From positions 1 to 14,299 of the forward strand of contig JACUUP010000029.1 of the NCBI GenBank assembly GCA_014859225.1: a stretch of 14,299 nt of DNA, in the 5' to 3' direction. A model generated the notes under the pieces. That model had not been told where the DNA came from and ran no database searches. It saw only the letters and a program-made list of their open reading frames with translations. Both the position numbers and the translations under genes were made by a program. Of this stretch, positions 6,196 through 14,016 are shown piece after piece. Each line of letters opens with the position of its first letter. The stretch's first letter is position 1. This stretch comes from Candidatus Aerophobota bacterium (lineage in GTDB: Bacteria > Aerophobota > Aerophobia > Aerophobales > B3-G15).

Positions 6196-7197
6196 TTATA
6201 TAAGGAGTTCTGCGATCTGGATGGCGTTTAGGGCTGCACCTTTTCGCAGGTTGTCAGAAACAACCCACATATTTAAACTGTTGGGCGCAGATTCATCCAT
6301 TCTTATTCTTCCCACAAATACCTCATCCCGTCCCGCTGCGCTAATGGGTAAAGGGTAGATGCTGTTTCCCGGTTCATCCTCAACCACCACACCCGGGGCA
6401 CTCATAAGAATCTGCCTGACTTCATCAACCGATATACTTGCTTTCGTCTCCAGGGTTATCGCCTCAGAGTGAGATATGAATACGGGAACTCTAACGCAGG
6501 TTGAGGTAGCATTTATGGAGTTATCTTCCATTATTTTCCTTGTTTCGTTAACCAGTTTTACCTCTTCCTCAGTATATCCCGAGGGGAGAAAACTGCCGAT
6601 GTGGGGAAGCAGGTTAAAAGCAATTTGATGGGGATAAACCTCTTTTTTAATCTTATTTCCCCTTAGATAATCCTCAGTTTGTTCTTTAAGCTCCAGGATT
6701 GCTTCCCTTCCTGTTCCAGACACTGACTGAAAAGTAGATATTATCATGCGTTTTATCCTGACTTTTCTGTGGATGGGATTAATGGCAACCACCAGTTGAA
6801 TTGTGGAACAGTTAGGATTGGCTATAATCCCCCTGTGTTTTTTGGCAGCGTGAGGATTTACCTCAGGAACCACGAGTGGCACATTATCATCCATTCTAAA
6901 AGCACTGCTATTATCAACTACCACTGCTCCTTTACTGGCAAATTGAGGAGAGAATTCCTTTGATACAGAGGCACCTGCAGAAAACAAGGCTATATCAATA
7001 TTTTTAAAGGAGGATGCAGCAAGATTTTCTACCTTTATTTTTTCTCCCTGGAACTGCACAATTTTCCCTTCAGACCTTTCGGAAGCAAAAGCCTTTAAAT
7101 TTTTAACAGGAAAATTTCTTTCATCCAGGATTTTAAACATCTCCTCACCTACTGCACCTGTTGCTCCCACCACAGCTACACTGTAACCATTACTCAA
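6196..7197 (-). CDS. asd: Aspartate-semialdehyde dehydrogenase
   Basis: Reduces aspartyl-4-phosphate to aspartate semialdehyde with NADPH, the step after aspartokinase on the way to lysine/diaminopimelate, threonine and methionine. Visible features with the chosen start are the Rossmann nucleotide loop GATGAVG (residues 11-17), the catalytic Cys130 in NPNCST, and His243 in VFISHSEA. Length 333 is typical. The frame is open to an ATG at 7254, but that would overlap the ACT gene by 65 bases and add a poorly conserved basic tail. I chose TTG 7197 because GGGAGG lies 6 bases upstream and the protein then starts just before the first strand (YSVAVVG). It overlaps the ACT-domain ORF by 8 bases, which implies translational coupling. 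It is the last gene of the minus-strand operon. Confidence 0.95.
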   Translation of the reverse strand: MSNGYSVAVVGATGAVGEEMFKILDERNFPVKNLKAFASERSEGKIVQFQGEKIKVENLAASSFKNIDIALFSAGASVSKEFSPQFASKGAVVVDNSSAFRMDDNVPLVVPEVNPHAAKKHRGIIANPNCSTIQLVVAINPIHRKVRIKRMIISTFQSVSGTGREAILELKEQTEDYLRGNKIKKEVYPHQIAFNLLPHIGSFLPSGYTEEEVKLVNETRKIMEDNSINATSTCVRVPVFISHSEAITLETKASISVDEVRQILMSAPGVVVEDEPGNSIYPLPISAAGRDEVFVGRIRMDESAPNSLNMWVVSDNLRKGAALNAIQIAELLI

Positions 7198-7729
7198 TTT
7201 TTCCCTCCCGCATATTTTCCTCATCTTTTTCTTCATGTAACTCAAACGCCTCATGGATGATTTTTACCGCCTTTTTTCCATTCTTTCTTTTCACCGCACA
7301 GGAAATCTTTATCTCGGATGTGGAGATCATTTCTATATTTATTCCCGCCTGACCAAGAACAGTAAACATTTTGGCTGCCACCCCGGGATGAGATTGCATT
7401 CCTGCTCCTACTATGGATACTTTTGCCATGTCAGAGTCATAGCTTAGCTCTTCCACCGAAATAGCTGATTTTATCTCTTCCATCACCCTCATAACTTCAG
7501 GTAAATCCTTTTCTTCAATGGTAAAAGAAATAGTATTTTTTTCATATTGAGGACTGCTTTGAATAATCATATCCACATTTATGTTTTTTCCCGCCAGATT
7601 GCTGAAGATAAATCCAGCCACACCCGGTTTATCCGCTACACCTCGCACCGTAATTTTTGCCTCTGCCTCATTTAAGGCTATCCCCGCTACCACAAAGCCT
7701 TCTATAGGTTCTTCTTTAATTTTAGTCAT
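7190..7729 (-). CDS. lysC: Aspartokinase regulatory (tandem ACT) domain as a separate ORF
   Basis: The 179-residue product corresponds to the C-terminal regulatory half of aspartokinase. The first ACT domain starts at about residue 20 (AGIALNEAEAKITVRGV, then DKPGVAG). The second starts at about residue 100 (KVSIVGAGMQSHPGVA, ending NIEMISTSEIKIS). ACT domains bind lysine and/or threonine for feedback control; which effector applies here cannot be read off. AAAGGA sits about 6 bases before ATG 7729, so it can be translated independently. The same frame runs back into the kinase ORF through 8 sense codons and a single TAA (7754-7756). Bacillus aspartokinase makes a comparable beta subunit from an internal start, so a two-subunit enzyme is reasonable. 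The 3' end overlaps asd by 8 bases. Confidence 0.9.
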   Translation of the reverse strand: MTKIKEEPIEGFVVAGIALNEAEAKITVRGVADKPGVAGFIFSNLAGKNINVDMIIQSSPQYEKNTISFTIEEKDLPEVMRVMEEIKSAISVEELSYDSDMAKVSIVGAGMQSHPGVAAKMFTVLGQAGINIEMISTSEIKISCAVKRKNGKKAVKIIHEAFELHEEKDEENMREGKIE

Positions 7730-7753
7730 CTTAATTCCTTTTAAATTAAAAAT

Positions 7754-8479
7754 TTATCTTACTAAGGTTCCTTCTTCTTCACTGAAACTTGAGCGGATAT
7801 GCAAGGTGACATTAAATTTTCTTGCTATCTCCATTGCTCTTAGATGCAAAACTTTAGCGCCAAGGCTTGCAAGCTCAAGCATCTCATCATAGGATATTTG
7901 TTTGAGTTTTCTTGCCTCAGGAACAATTCGGGGGTCAGCAGTAAATACTCCCTCCACATCAGAGTAAATTTCGCAGACTTTTGCCTGTAGTGCGGCAGCT
8001 AAAGCTAATGCAGTTGTGTCTGAGCCACCTCTACCCAGTGTCGTAATAGTATCTCCTGCAGTTATACCCTGAAAACCAGCTATGATCAGGATGTTACCTT
8101 TATCAAGTTCCTCCAACATTTTTCTGGTATCTATTTTTTGAATACGTGCTTTTGTATGAATATTATCAGTTATTATTCCTCCCTGATAAGCGGTAAAAGC
8201 AATTGCCTTTTCACCTTGAGCCTGAATTGCCGCTGCTAAAATTGCCGCAGAAACTATTTCTCCCGTAGATAAAAGAAGGTCCAGTTCTCTTTTTGGCGGG
8301 TCCGGATTTACCTTTTCCATAAGTTCAATAAGCTCATCTGTGGTATCACCCATTGCTGAGACAACCACTACTAATCTGTGCCCCGCTCTTTTCGTTTTTA
8401 TAATTCTATCTGCTATTTGTTTAATTCTCTCAGGTGTAGCTACTGAAGAGCCCCCATATTTTTGCACAATTAAAGCCAC
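7754..8479 (-). CDS. lysC: Aspartokinase, catalytic domain only
   Basis: Phosphorylates aspartate to aspartyl-4-phosphate, the committed step of the aspartate amino-acid family. The amino-acid-kinase fold is complete: KYGGSS (residues 7-12), [10 protein letters not shown], the ATP/aspartate loop [12 protein letters not shown] (147-158) and [12 protein letters not shown] (173-184), ending in [15 protein letters not shown]. Full-length enzymes of this class have about 400 residues; this ORF stops at 241, exactly in the linker before the ACT domains. The stop is a lone in-frame TAA. Start GTG 8479 has GAGAGGA a few bases upstream and lies 3 bases after the nicotinate phosphoribosyltransferase stop. 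Activity is probable since all catalytic motifs are present; feedback control would need the separate ACT protein. Confidence 0.92.
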   Translation of the reverse strand: MALIVQKYGGSSVATPERIKQIADRIIKTKRAGHRLVVVVSAMGDTTDELIELMEKVNPDPPKRELDLLLSTGEIVSAAILAAAIQAQGEKAIAFTAYQGGIITDNIHTKARIQKIDTRKMLEELDKGNILIIAGFQGITAGDTITTLGRGGSDTTALALAAALQAKVCEIYSDVEGVFTADPRIVPEARKLKQISYDEMLELASLGAKVLHLRAMEIARKFNVTLHIRSSFSEEEGTLVR

Positions 8480-8482
8480 TTT

Positions 8483-9649
8483 TTATCCTCTCTCAATAGT
8501 TGTTTTTTCTAACTGCCTGAGGACAAAATCTCTTATTGTCCGGGGTGAGGGAGAAGAGTGTGTTTTTTTACCATTATCTATCATTAATTTGAGAAGAGGT
8601 TCAGTTTTTCCGCCACATGTACAAGCAGGGTATTTTTTTGACCAGGGTAAAACTTTTGTGGAATTGCAGGCTAAACAGCTCCATACCTGCTTTTTCCCGG
8701 AATGTTTGCCTTTTTTAGCAACAGGTTTTCCCTCTATATCCACAATGTCAAGAGCAAAATCAACTACCGGAGCGTTGCTTATCCAGGTTCCTACTCCAAA
8801 AGCATCGGCTACTTCCCTCAATTCACGGATTTTTTGCTCATGTAAGCCTCCAGAGAGAAAGAGTTTCACATGTTCAAATCCCCTGAGGTCAAGTTCCCAT
8901 CTTATCTCCTTTAATATTTCTAAAATATCTCCTCTTCTTGAGGCAGGAGTATCTATTCTCACGGCAAAAAGGTCTTTTCCCAAATCTTCTGCTACCCTGA
9001 GTGCTTCAAACTTTTCATCTCCCAGGGTATCAATCAAGGCGACTCTTTTAACTTCAGGCTCTATTATCTGGTGAAACAGTCTAATTGACTTTAGTGTATC
9101 TCCTGTTAGAAGGACGAGACTGTGGGGAATTGTTCCTATCGCCTGTTCTCCTAAAAATTTTGCACTTTCTGTCACTGCTACCCCATCACAGCCACCTATA
9201 TAAGAGGCTCTGTCTATCATCAGGGCAACTGCCGGATGCATTCTTCTTGCTCCAAAATGATAGATGGATTTTCCCCCTGACATTTTTTTGCACCTTGCCG
9301 CTCGGGTGGCTATACCAGATGCCTGACAGAGAAAACCCAAAAGAGAGGTTTCGTAGGCAGCAAAATCGCTGTATCTACCTTCCAGCAGAAGGACAGGTTC
9401 CATGGAATGAAACAAAGTCCCCTCAGGCATAGCCCAGAGTTTCACCGGCAGTCCCTCTAAAAGATTTAACACCTCCTCTATCCCCGCAAGCACAGCCCAT
9501 GGGTAGTCACAGGGCAGATTTCTCGCTCTAACCTCAGCTGCCACGGTCCTGTCCAGATTTTCTTTCTTTATTATGCGCACAGTTCTATCAAAATAAACAT
9601 CACTAACATTTGCTTTTTTTATCTGCTCCGGCGTAAAAATATGAAACAT
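8483..9649 (-). CDS. pncB: Nicotinate phosphoribosyltransferase with C-terminal zinc-ribbon-like motif
   Basis: Forms nicotinate mononucleotide from nicotinate and PRPP, the entry to NAD salvage (Preiss-Handler route), with ATP hydrolysis. The type II PRTase barrel is recognisable from the N-terminal YFDRT segment, IYHFGARRMHP (129-139), GTIPHSLVLL with the presumed phospho-acceptor His176, RIDTPASRRGD, and the phosphate-binding LSGGL and GVGT loops (265-288). The C-terminal part has a C-x2-C (325, 328) and C-x-C (343, 345) pair resembling a zinc ribbon, as in the shorter archaeal-type enzymes. Length 388 fits that subgroup. It is the first gene behind the promoter at 9690-9717 and leads into aspartokinase with 3 bases between. 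Quinolinate phosphoribosyltransferase (nadC) is less likely because of the barrel motifs and zinc ribbon. Confidence 0.9.
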   Translation of the reverse strand: MFHIFTPEQIKKANVSDVYFDRTVRIIKKENLDRTVAAEVRARNLPCDYPWAVLAGIEEVLNLLEGLPVKLWAMPEGTLFHSMEPVLLLEGRYSDFAAYETSLLGFLCQASGIATRAARCKKMSGGKSIYHFGARRMHPAVALMIDRASYIGGCDGVAVTESAKFLGEQAIGTIPHSLVLLTGDTLKSIRLFHQIIEPEVKRVALIDTLGDEKFEALRVAEDLGKDLFAVRIDTPASRRGDILEILKEIRWELDLRGFEHVKLFLSGGLHEQKIRELREVADAFGVGTWISNAPVVDFALDIVDIEGKPVAKKGKHSGKKQVWSCLACNSTKVLPWSKKYPACTCGGKTEPLLKLMIDNGKKTHSSPSPRTIRDFVLRQLEKTTIERG

Positions 9650-9689
9650 CAGCTCTTCTCCTCTCCATCCTCTTTTTTTGTTGGCAAAG

Positions 9690-9717
9690 ATTATAGTAAT
9701 GTAGCTTCTTCTGTCAA
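9690..9717 (-). promoter_or_regulatory. Consensus sigma-70 type promoter for pncB-lysC-asd
   Basis: On the minus strand TTGACA (9717-9712) and TATAAT (9695-9690) are both perfect, with a 16-base spacer. The expected start is near 9683, giving a leader of roughly 30 bases that holds purine-rich GGAGAGGAG before the pncB ATG. The leader is too short for a lysine riboswitch. Confidence 0.8.
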
Positions 9718-9745
9718 CTGTTTATCTCCCTTTATCCTCGCAATC

Positions 9746-10789
9746 TTACATTCTATCTATCAGGTGACAGGCTACCCAGTGCTCTTTATTTATACCTCTT
9801 AACAGTGGTTCTTCTTGTTTGCACTTTGTGATGGCGTAAGGGCAGCGAGGGTGGAACCTGCAGCCGGGAGGAGGGTTAACGGGGCCTGGCACATCTTCGC
9901 TCAGAATTATCCGCTCTTTTTCTCTTCCAAACTCTGGCTCAGGAATTGCAGAAATGAGAGCTTTGGTGTAGGGATGTTTTGTCCGGGAAAATATACTGTT
10001 GGTAGGAGCAAACTCTATTATCTTTCCCAGGTACATGACCGCTATTTTTTTTGCCATGTATTCTACTACCCTAAGGTGGTGACTTATAAAAAGATAGCTG
10101 AGATTAAACTCCCTTTGAAGTTGCTTGAGCAGATTTAAAATCTGAGCTTGAACAGAGACATCCAGAGCGGAAGTTGGCTCATCCAACACCAGGAAATCAG
10201 GATTGCTGGCAAGGGCCCGTGCTATAGCAATTCTTTGCCTTTGCCCCCCGCTGAACTCATGTGGGTATCTAAAAAGATGCTCCTCACTTAAGCCAACCCG
10301 CTCAAGGAGTTGAAGAATTTTCTCATCCTTATTTGCATTTAATTTATGAATTTTTAAGGGCTCTTCTACAATATTTTTTATGAGCATCCTTGGGTTAAGA
10401 GAGGAAGAAGGGTCCTGAAATACTATTTGCATTTTCCTTCTCACCTGCCTCAATTTTTTTCCCTCAAAGGTTGAAAGGTCATACCGTCTTCTCAAACGGT
10501 TAAGTTCAAGAGAGTTTGGATTTGAGAATAACTCCAGGATTTTGTTTTTTATATCCTCTGGCACCTCAAAAAAAATAAACCCTTCTGTTGGCTCTATTAA
10601 ACGAAGAATTGTTTTCCCCAGGGTCGTTTTACCGCAACCTGACTCTCCAACCAGTCCCAGGCATTCTCCCTTTTTTATTTTCAAATCAACCCCATCCACT
10701 GCTCTTGCATCAGCCACCCTTTTTTTTAAAACCCCTGCATAAATGGGAAAATACTTTTTTAACCTCTTGGTCTCCAGTATAAAATCCAT
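9746..10789 (-). CDS. Peptide/nickel-class (Opp/Dpp) ABC transporter ATPase, OppF/DppF type
   Basis: One of the two cytoplasmic ATPases that power the importer encoded upstream. It shows Walker A GESGCGKT (48-55), Q-loop VFQDPSSSLNPR (123-134), a signature reading FSGGQRQR (179-186), Walker B FLVLDEP (199-205) and the H-loop His (residue 237). The C-terminal oligopeptide-transporter domain has Cys310, 316, 323 and 341, as in the Fe-S-type members of the family. About 30 extra residues lie between the Walker A domain strand and the Q-loop (roughly 75-112) compared with typical members, and the H-loop is followed by His rather than the usual Asp (SHHLRVV). It is the last gene of the transporter operon, 10 bases after the partner ATPase. 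No terminator hairpin is visible after its stop. Substrate unknown. Confidence 0.92.
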   Translation of the reverse strand: MDFILETKRLKKYFPIYAGVLKKRVADARAVDGVDLKIKKGECLGLVGESGCGKTTLGKTILRLIEPTEGFIFFEVPEDIKNKILELFSNPNSLELNRLRRRYDLSTFEGKKLRQVRRKMQIVFQDPSSSLNPRMLIKNIVEEPLKIHKLNANKDEKILQLLERVGLSEEHLFRYPHEFSGGQRQRIAIARALASNPDFLVLDEPTSALDVSVQAQILNLLKQLQREFNLSYLFISHHLRVVEYMAKKIAVMYLGKIIEFAPTNSIFSRTKHPYTKALISAIPEPEFGREKERIILSEDVPGPVNPPPGCRFHPRCPYAITKCKQEEPLLRGINKEHWVACHLIDRM

Positions 10790-10799
10790 TTTACTCTTC

Positions 10800-11975
10800 T
10801 TACGTCCCGTAAAAGTGACAGGCTACAAAGTGATTCTCGCTCACTTTTTCAATTTTTGGTTTTATTTGTGTACATTTTTCCCTTGCCCCTGGACAGCGAG
10901 GATGGAACCTACATCCTGAAGGTGGGTTTATGAGGTCAGGAACGTTTCCTTTAATACTCTCCAGTCTTTCTACACCGGCGGTGGGTATTGATTTTAACAG
11001 AGCCATCGTGTAAGGGTGCAGGGGTTTTTCAAAAAGCTCTTTTACCCTGGTAAGCTCACATATTGTTCCTGCGTACATAACAGCCACCCACCTGCACATC
11101 TTTGCGATTACACCCAGGTCATGGGAAATGAAAAGTATAGAGGTTCCGGTTTTTTCCTTCAGCGCTCTGATAAGCTCAAGTATCTGAGCCTGGATAGTCA
11201 CATCAAGATTGGAAGTAGGCTCATCCGCAATTAAAAGGGTGGGATTGCAGGCAATTGCTATGGCAATCACCACCCTTTGTTGCATTCCGCCAGAGAGCTC
11301 ATGGGGGTATCTTTGAACTGTTCTGTCCGGGTCAGGAACACTCATACTGCGTAAAAGATTGGCGGATTTTTCCATGCCAATTTTTTTTATCCTGTGCTTA
11401 TCAGTTCGGATGCAGGGAAAAATTGATAAAAATTTTAACCAGAAAGATTTTGGGTTTTTTAGAACCTTGCTGCAAAGTTTACTCTCCCATATCAGAGCTA
11501 CTTTGCCAGGAAAAAATATCTTTTTTTCTTTTAACTCTTCATTAATTCTTTTGAGCGCTTCCTGATAAAGCTGAGCTTTTCTGTGAAGAAGGAAACTTTC
11601 TGCGATTTGTTCACCCACCGTATATACCGGGTTCAGGGCAGATGCTGGCTCCTGGAATATCATGGAAATTTCATTTCCCCTTATCTTCTGCATAAAGGAA
11701 TCAGTTTGCTGAAGAAGGTCAATACAGGGGGGCTGCAAAATTTCATCTTGTTTGTCTAAATTGAAAAGTATCCTGCCTGACTCTATTTTCCCGGGAGGAA
11801 GAATCAGCCTCATGACAGAAAAAGATGTAACGCTTTTTCCACATCCTGTTTCGCCCACAAGTCCAAGAGTATCTCCTTTTTCTATATCAAAGTTCACCTC
11901 ATCAAGAGCTTTTACCACTCCCTCATAGGTGTAAAAATTAGTCTTAAGAGCATCTACATTGAGAATTTTTGTCAT
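10800..11975 (-). CDS. Peptide/nickel-class (Opp/Dpp) ABC transporter ATPase, OppD/DppD type, with a large insertion
   Basis: Second ATPase of the importer. Motifs are Walker A GETGCGKS (41-48), Q-loop IFQEPASALNP (106-116), signature LSGGMQQR (227-234), Walker B LLIADEP (247-253), His285 and a cysteine set at 355, 361, 368 and 386. At 391 residues it is some 60 longer than usual. The excess lies between Q-loop and signature (about 138-200), a basic, partly hydrophobic segment in the helical subdomain, where the family normally has a short helix leading to the YPHELSGG segment. The frame is continuous, so this is an insertion rather than a break. The gene starts 4 bases after the permease stop and ends 10 bases before the partner ATPase. 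Confidence 0.92.
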   Translation of the reverse strand: MTKILNVDALKTNFYTYEGVVKALDEVNFDIEKGDTLGLVGETGCGKSVTSFSVMRLILPPGKIESGRILFNLDKQDEILQPPCIDLLQQTDSFMQKIRGNEISMIFQEPASALNPVYTVGEQIAESFLLHRKAQLYQEALKRINEELKEKKIFFPGKVALIWESKLCSKVLKNPKSFWLKFLSIFPCIRTDKHRIKKIGMEKSANLLRSMSVPDPDRTVQRYPHELSGGMQQRVVIAIAIACNPTLLIADEPTSNLDVTIQAQILELIRALKEKTGTSILFISHDLGVIAKMCRWVAVMYAGTICELTRVKELFEKPLHPYTMALLKSIPTAGVERLESIKGNVPDLINPPSGCRFHPRCPGAREKCTQIKPKIEKVSENHFVACHFYGT

Positions 11976-11979
11976 AAGA

Positions 11980-12921
11980 CTATTTTCTCCTTATTTTAGG
12001 GTCAAGTATATCTCTAAAAGCATCACCTAAAAGATTCCATCCCAGGACAAAAAGCACAATAAAAAGTCCAGGAATAGTTACAGCATACCAGTAGGCAAGT
12101 GGGTTTCCAGGAGGACCAACTATCCAGTTACGGGCAAAACTTATCATCTGTCCCCAGTCAGCGTAACCAACCGGTGCTCCCAGTCCGAGGAAGCTCAAGG
12201 CTGCAGCAATCAAAACCATTGCTCCTATATCAAGTGATGCCATTATCAGGAGAGGATAAATTGCATTGGGCAGAACATGCTTAAAGATGATTCCAAAATC
12301 AGATATACCTGTTGCCCGTGCTGCTTCCACATAAGTTTGCTCTCTCACAGAGAGAATATTTCCTCTCATCAGGCGGGCATAGGCGGGCCAGCCAACAACA
12401 ATTAAAGCGAGCATTACATTATCCATGTTTCGTCCCAGAGCTGTTACAAGAGCCATTGCCAGAATAAGAGTGGGAAGAGACATAAATGTATCAACAATCC
12501 TCATTACTATCTCATCAATAATTCCCCCATAGTATCCAGAGACACTACCAGCTACAATGCCAATGACCAGGATGCTTCCCACCACGATGAATCCTATACG
12601 AAAGGCTGTCCGGGTTCCCCAGATAACTCCGTAGAATATGTCGTACTGACCTTCTGTTCTTCCAAAAGGGTGCTCCCAGGAAGGAGGGCTGGGGGTCATG
12701 CTGTATCCATAGCGGGGAATTCTATAAGGCTCATGCGGGTGCTGAGGGGGACAGATAAACGGAGCCAGAAGAGCGATGCCGACAAAAACAAGAATGATGC
12801 AAAGACCTATAACAGATAGAGGACTTTTTCTTATCCTGCCCAGTGCAAATTGTAGCTCTTTAATCTGTGGCTCAATGTTTCTTTTCAATCCTTTCTTTTT
12901 TTTGAGTATTTTTGATATCAT
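11980..12921 (-). CDS. Peptide/nickel-class ABC transporter permease, OppC/DppC type
   Basis: Inner-membrane subunit of the importer, 313 residues. A basic cytoplasmic N-terminus (KKKKGLKRN) precedes the first membrane segment at about 36-57. The periplasmic loop with HPFGRTEGQYD (84-94) is the family's usual HPFGTD motif. About five further membrane segments follow, with the cytoplasmic coupling (EAA) loop at 199-220 (EAARATGISDFGIIF). The start codon overlaps the upstream permease stop in an ATGA arrangement, indicating translational coupling. Substrate is not readable from the sequence. Confidence 0.93.
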   Translation of the reverse strand: MISKILKKKKGLKRNIEPQIKELQFALGRIRKSPLSVIGLCIILVFVGIALLAPFICPPQHPHEPYRIPRYGYSMTPSPPSWEHPFGRTEGQYDIFYGVIWGTRTAFRIGFIVVGSILVIGIVAGSVSGYYGGIIDEIVMRIVDTFMSLPTLILAMALVTALGRNMDNVMLALIVVGWPAYARLMRGNILSVREQTYVEAARATGISDFGIIFKHVLPNAIYPLLIMASLDIGAMVLIAAALSFLGLGAPVGYADWGQMISFARNWIVGPPGNPLAYWYAVTIPGLFIVLFVLGWNLLGDAFRDILDPKIRRK

Positions 12922-13952
12922 CCCAATCTTATCCTGGGGTCAAAGTATGCATAGAGAAGGTCCACAATCAAATTGGTGAGAACAAATAAAACTCCGTTAA
13001 AAAGCACCGCTCCCAAGACCGCAGGAATATCAAGTTGAGTAGCTGCATTGGCCCACCACCATCCAAGTCCCTTGCGATTAAATATAGTCTCTGTAATAAC
13101 CATCCCGCTCATAAGCAGGGCAAATATATAACCTGATACGGTGACAACAGGAATCATAGCATTACGGCGGGCATGTTTTGTACGTACCGTTTTCTCATCT
13201 GCCCCTTTTGCTCGTGCAGTCATAACATAACCTTTTCCCAGAGCTTCCAGCATGCTGGAACGCATTATTCTCATCACCATGGCACAATTGACAACGGTCA
13301 AGGTAACCACGGGCAAAAGTAAGTGGCGCAGAGCATCAACAAATATCCACAGCTTCCCGTTCAAGAGGGCATCAATTGTATTTATTCTGGTAAAGCGGAT
13401 GAACTCTTGTGATTTAACAAACAGGCTGGCTTTAATGCCTAATTCTTCAGGAGGCAGAAGGCCGGAAAAATATCCATAAAATATCATGAGAAGCACAAGT
13501 CCTAACCAGAATGTGGGCAGGGACCAGCCCACAATGGAAAAAACTCTGCTCACATGGTCAATGGGTTTATCTTTGTGAACAGCGGATATAGTTCCAAGGT
13601 GCATGCCCACAAAAATTATGAGGGGTGCAGAAAAAAGGGCAAGTTCTGCTGTGGTGGGAAGGAAATAAAAAAAAGCTTCAAGCACAGGTCTTTGTGCTGT
13701 TTTAGACCATCCAAGGTTTCCCTGAAAAACCTGAGAAATCCATCTGAAATACTGCACATAGAAAGGTGCATCCAGTCCATGTTGTTTTATAACTGCCTGA
13801 ATATTGTGAAGCTGTCTTATATCAGTTACAAAAACAGTGGCTCTTTGCTCCGGGGAAAAAAGCAAAAGAAGGACAAAGACGATAACACTTACCCCCAGAA
13901 GAACAGGGATTATGAGAAGAAGCCTGCGGAATATATAATGTACCATCTTCAT
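12918..13952 (-). CDS. Peptide/nickel-class ABC transporter permease, OppB/DppB type
   Basis: First permease of the importer, 344 residues. The N-terminal YIFRRLLLIIPVLLGVSVI segment is the hallmark first helix. A periplasmic domain containing HGLDAPFYVQYFRW and GNLGWS follows, then five more membrane segments. The EAA coupling loop is at about 236-266 (LEALGKGYVMTARAKGA). Two ATG codons are possible (13952 or 13946); no strong ribosome binding site is seen at either. The sequence directly upstream is an inverted-repeat element rather than ordinary leader, so translation may depend on coupling or on altered signals. Overlaps the next permease by 4 bases. Confidence 0.93.
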   Translation of the reverse strand: MKMVHYIFRRLLLIIPVLLGVSVIVFVLLLLFSPEQRATVFVTDIRQLHNIQAVIKQHGLDAPFYVQYFRWISQVFQGNLGWSKTAQRPVLEAFFYFLPTTAELALFSAPLIIFVGMHLGTISAVHKDKPIDHVSRVFSIVGWSLPTFWLGLVLLMIFYGYFSGLLPPEELGIKASLFVKSQEFIRFTRINTIDALLNGKLWIFVDALRHLLLPVVTLTVVNCAMVMRIMRSSMLEALGKGYVMTARAKGADEKTVRTKHARRNAMIPVVTVSGYIFALLMSGMVITETIFNRKGLGWWWANAATQLDIPAVLGAVLFNGVLFVLTNLIVDLLYAYFDPRIRLG

Positions 13953-13959
13953 CCCAAGA

Positions 13960-14016
13960 GGGTCAGGTCTTGACTTTTAAGTTTTGTGGAATGTCAAATG
14001 CTCAAGACTAGACCCC
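13960..14016. repeat. 57-base inverted-repeat element (copies D and E) between binding protein and permease genes
   Basis: Left arm 13960-13973 (GGGTCAGGTCTTGA) pairs with 14002-14015 at 12 of 14 positions around a 28-base middle. The right half contains the same 23 bases as 6160-6182. It begins directly after the binding-protein stop codon and ends 8 bases before the permease start codon. Transcribed, it could fold into a hairpin inside the operon and lower expression downstream of the binding protein, a known role for palindromes in such operons. Confidence 0.75.

Noticed and set aside
7198-7254. Longer asd start at ATG 7254 or 7236
   Set aside because: It adds a basic tail not expected in the family and overlaps the ACT gene further, whereas TTG 7197 has a strong GGGAGG at correct spacing.
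9650-9745. Lysine riboswitch or other leader upstream of the pncB-lysC-asd operon
   Set aside because: The promoter leaves a leader of only about 30 bases and no extended stem-loops are visible.
9711-9749. Factor-independent terminator between the oppF-type gene and the pncB promoter
   Set aside because: No G+C-rich stem followed by a T tract can be found, so some read-through from the transporter operon is possible.
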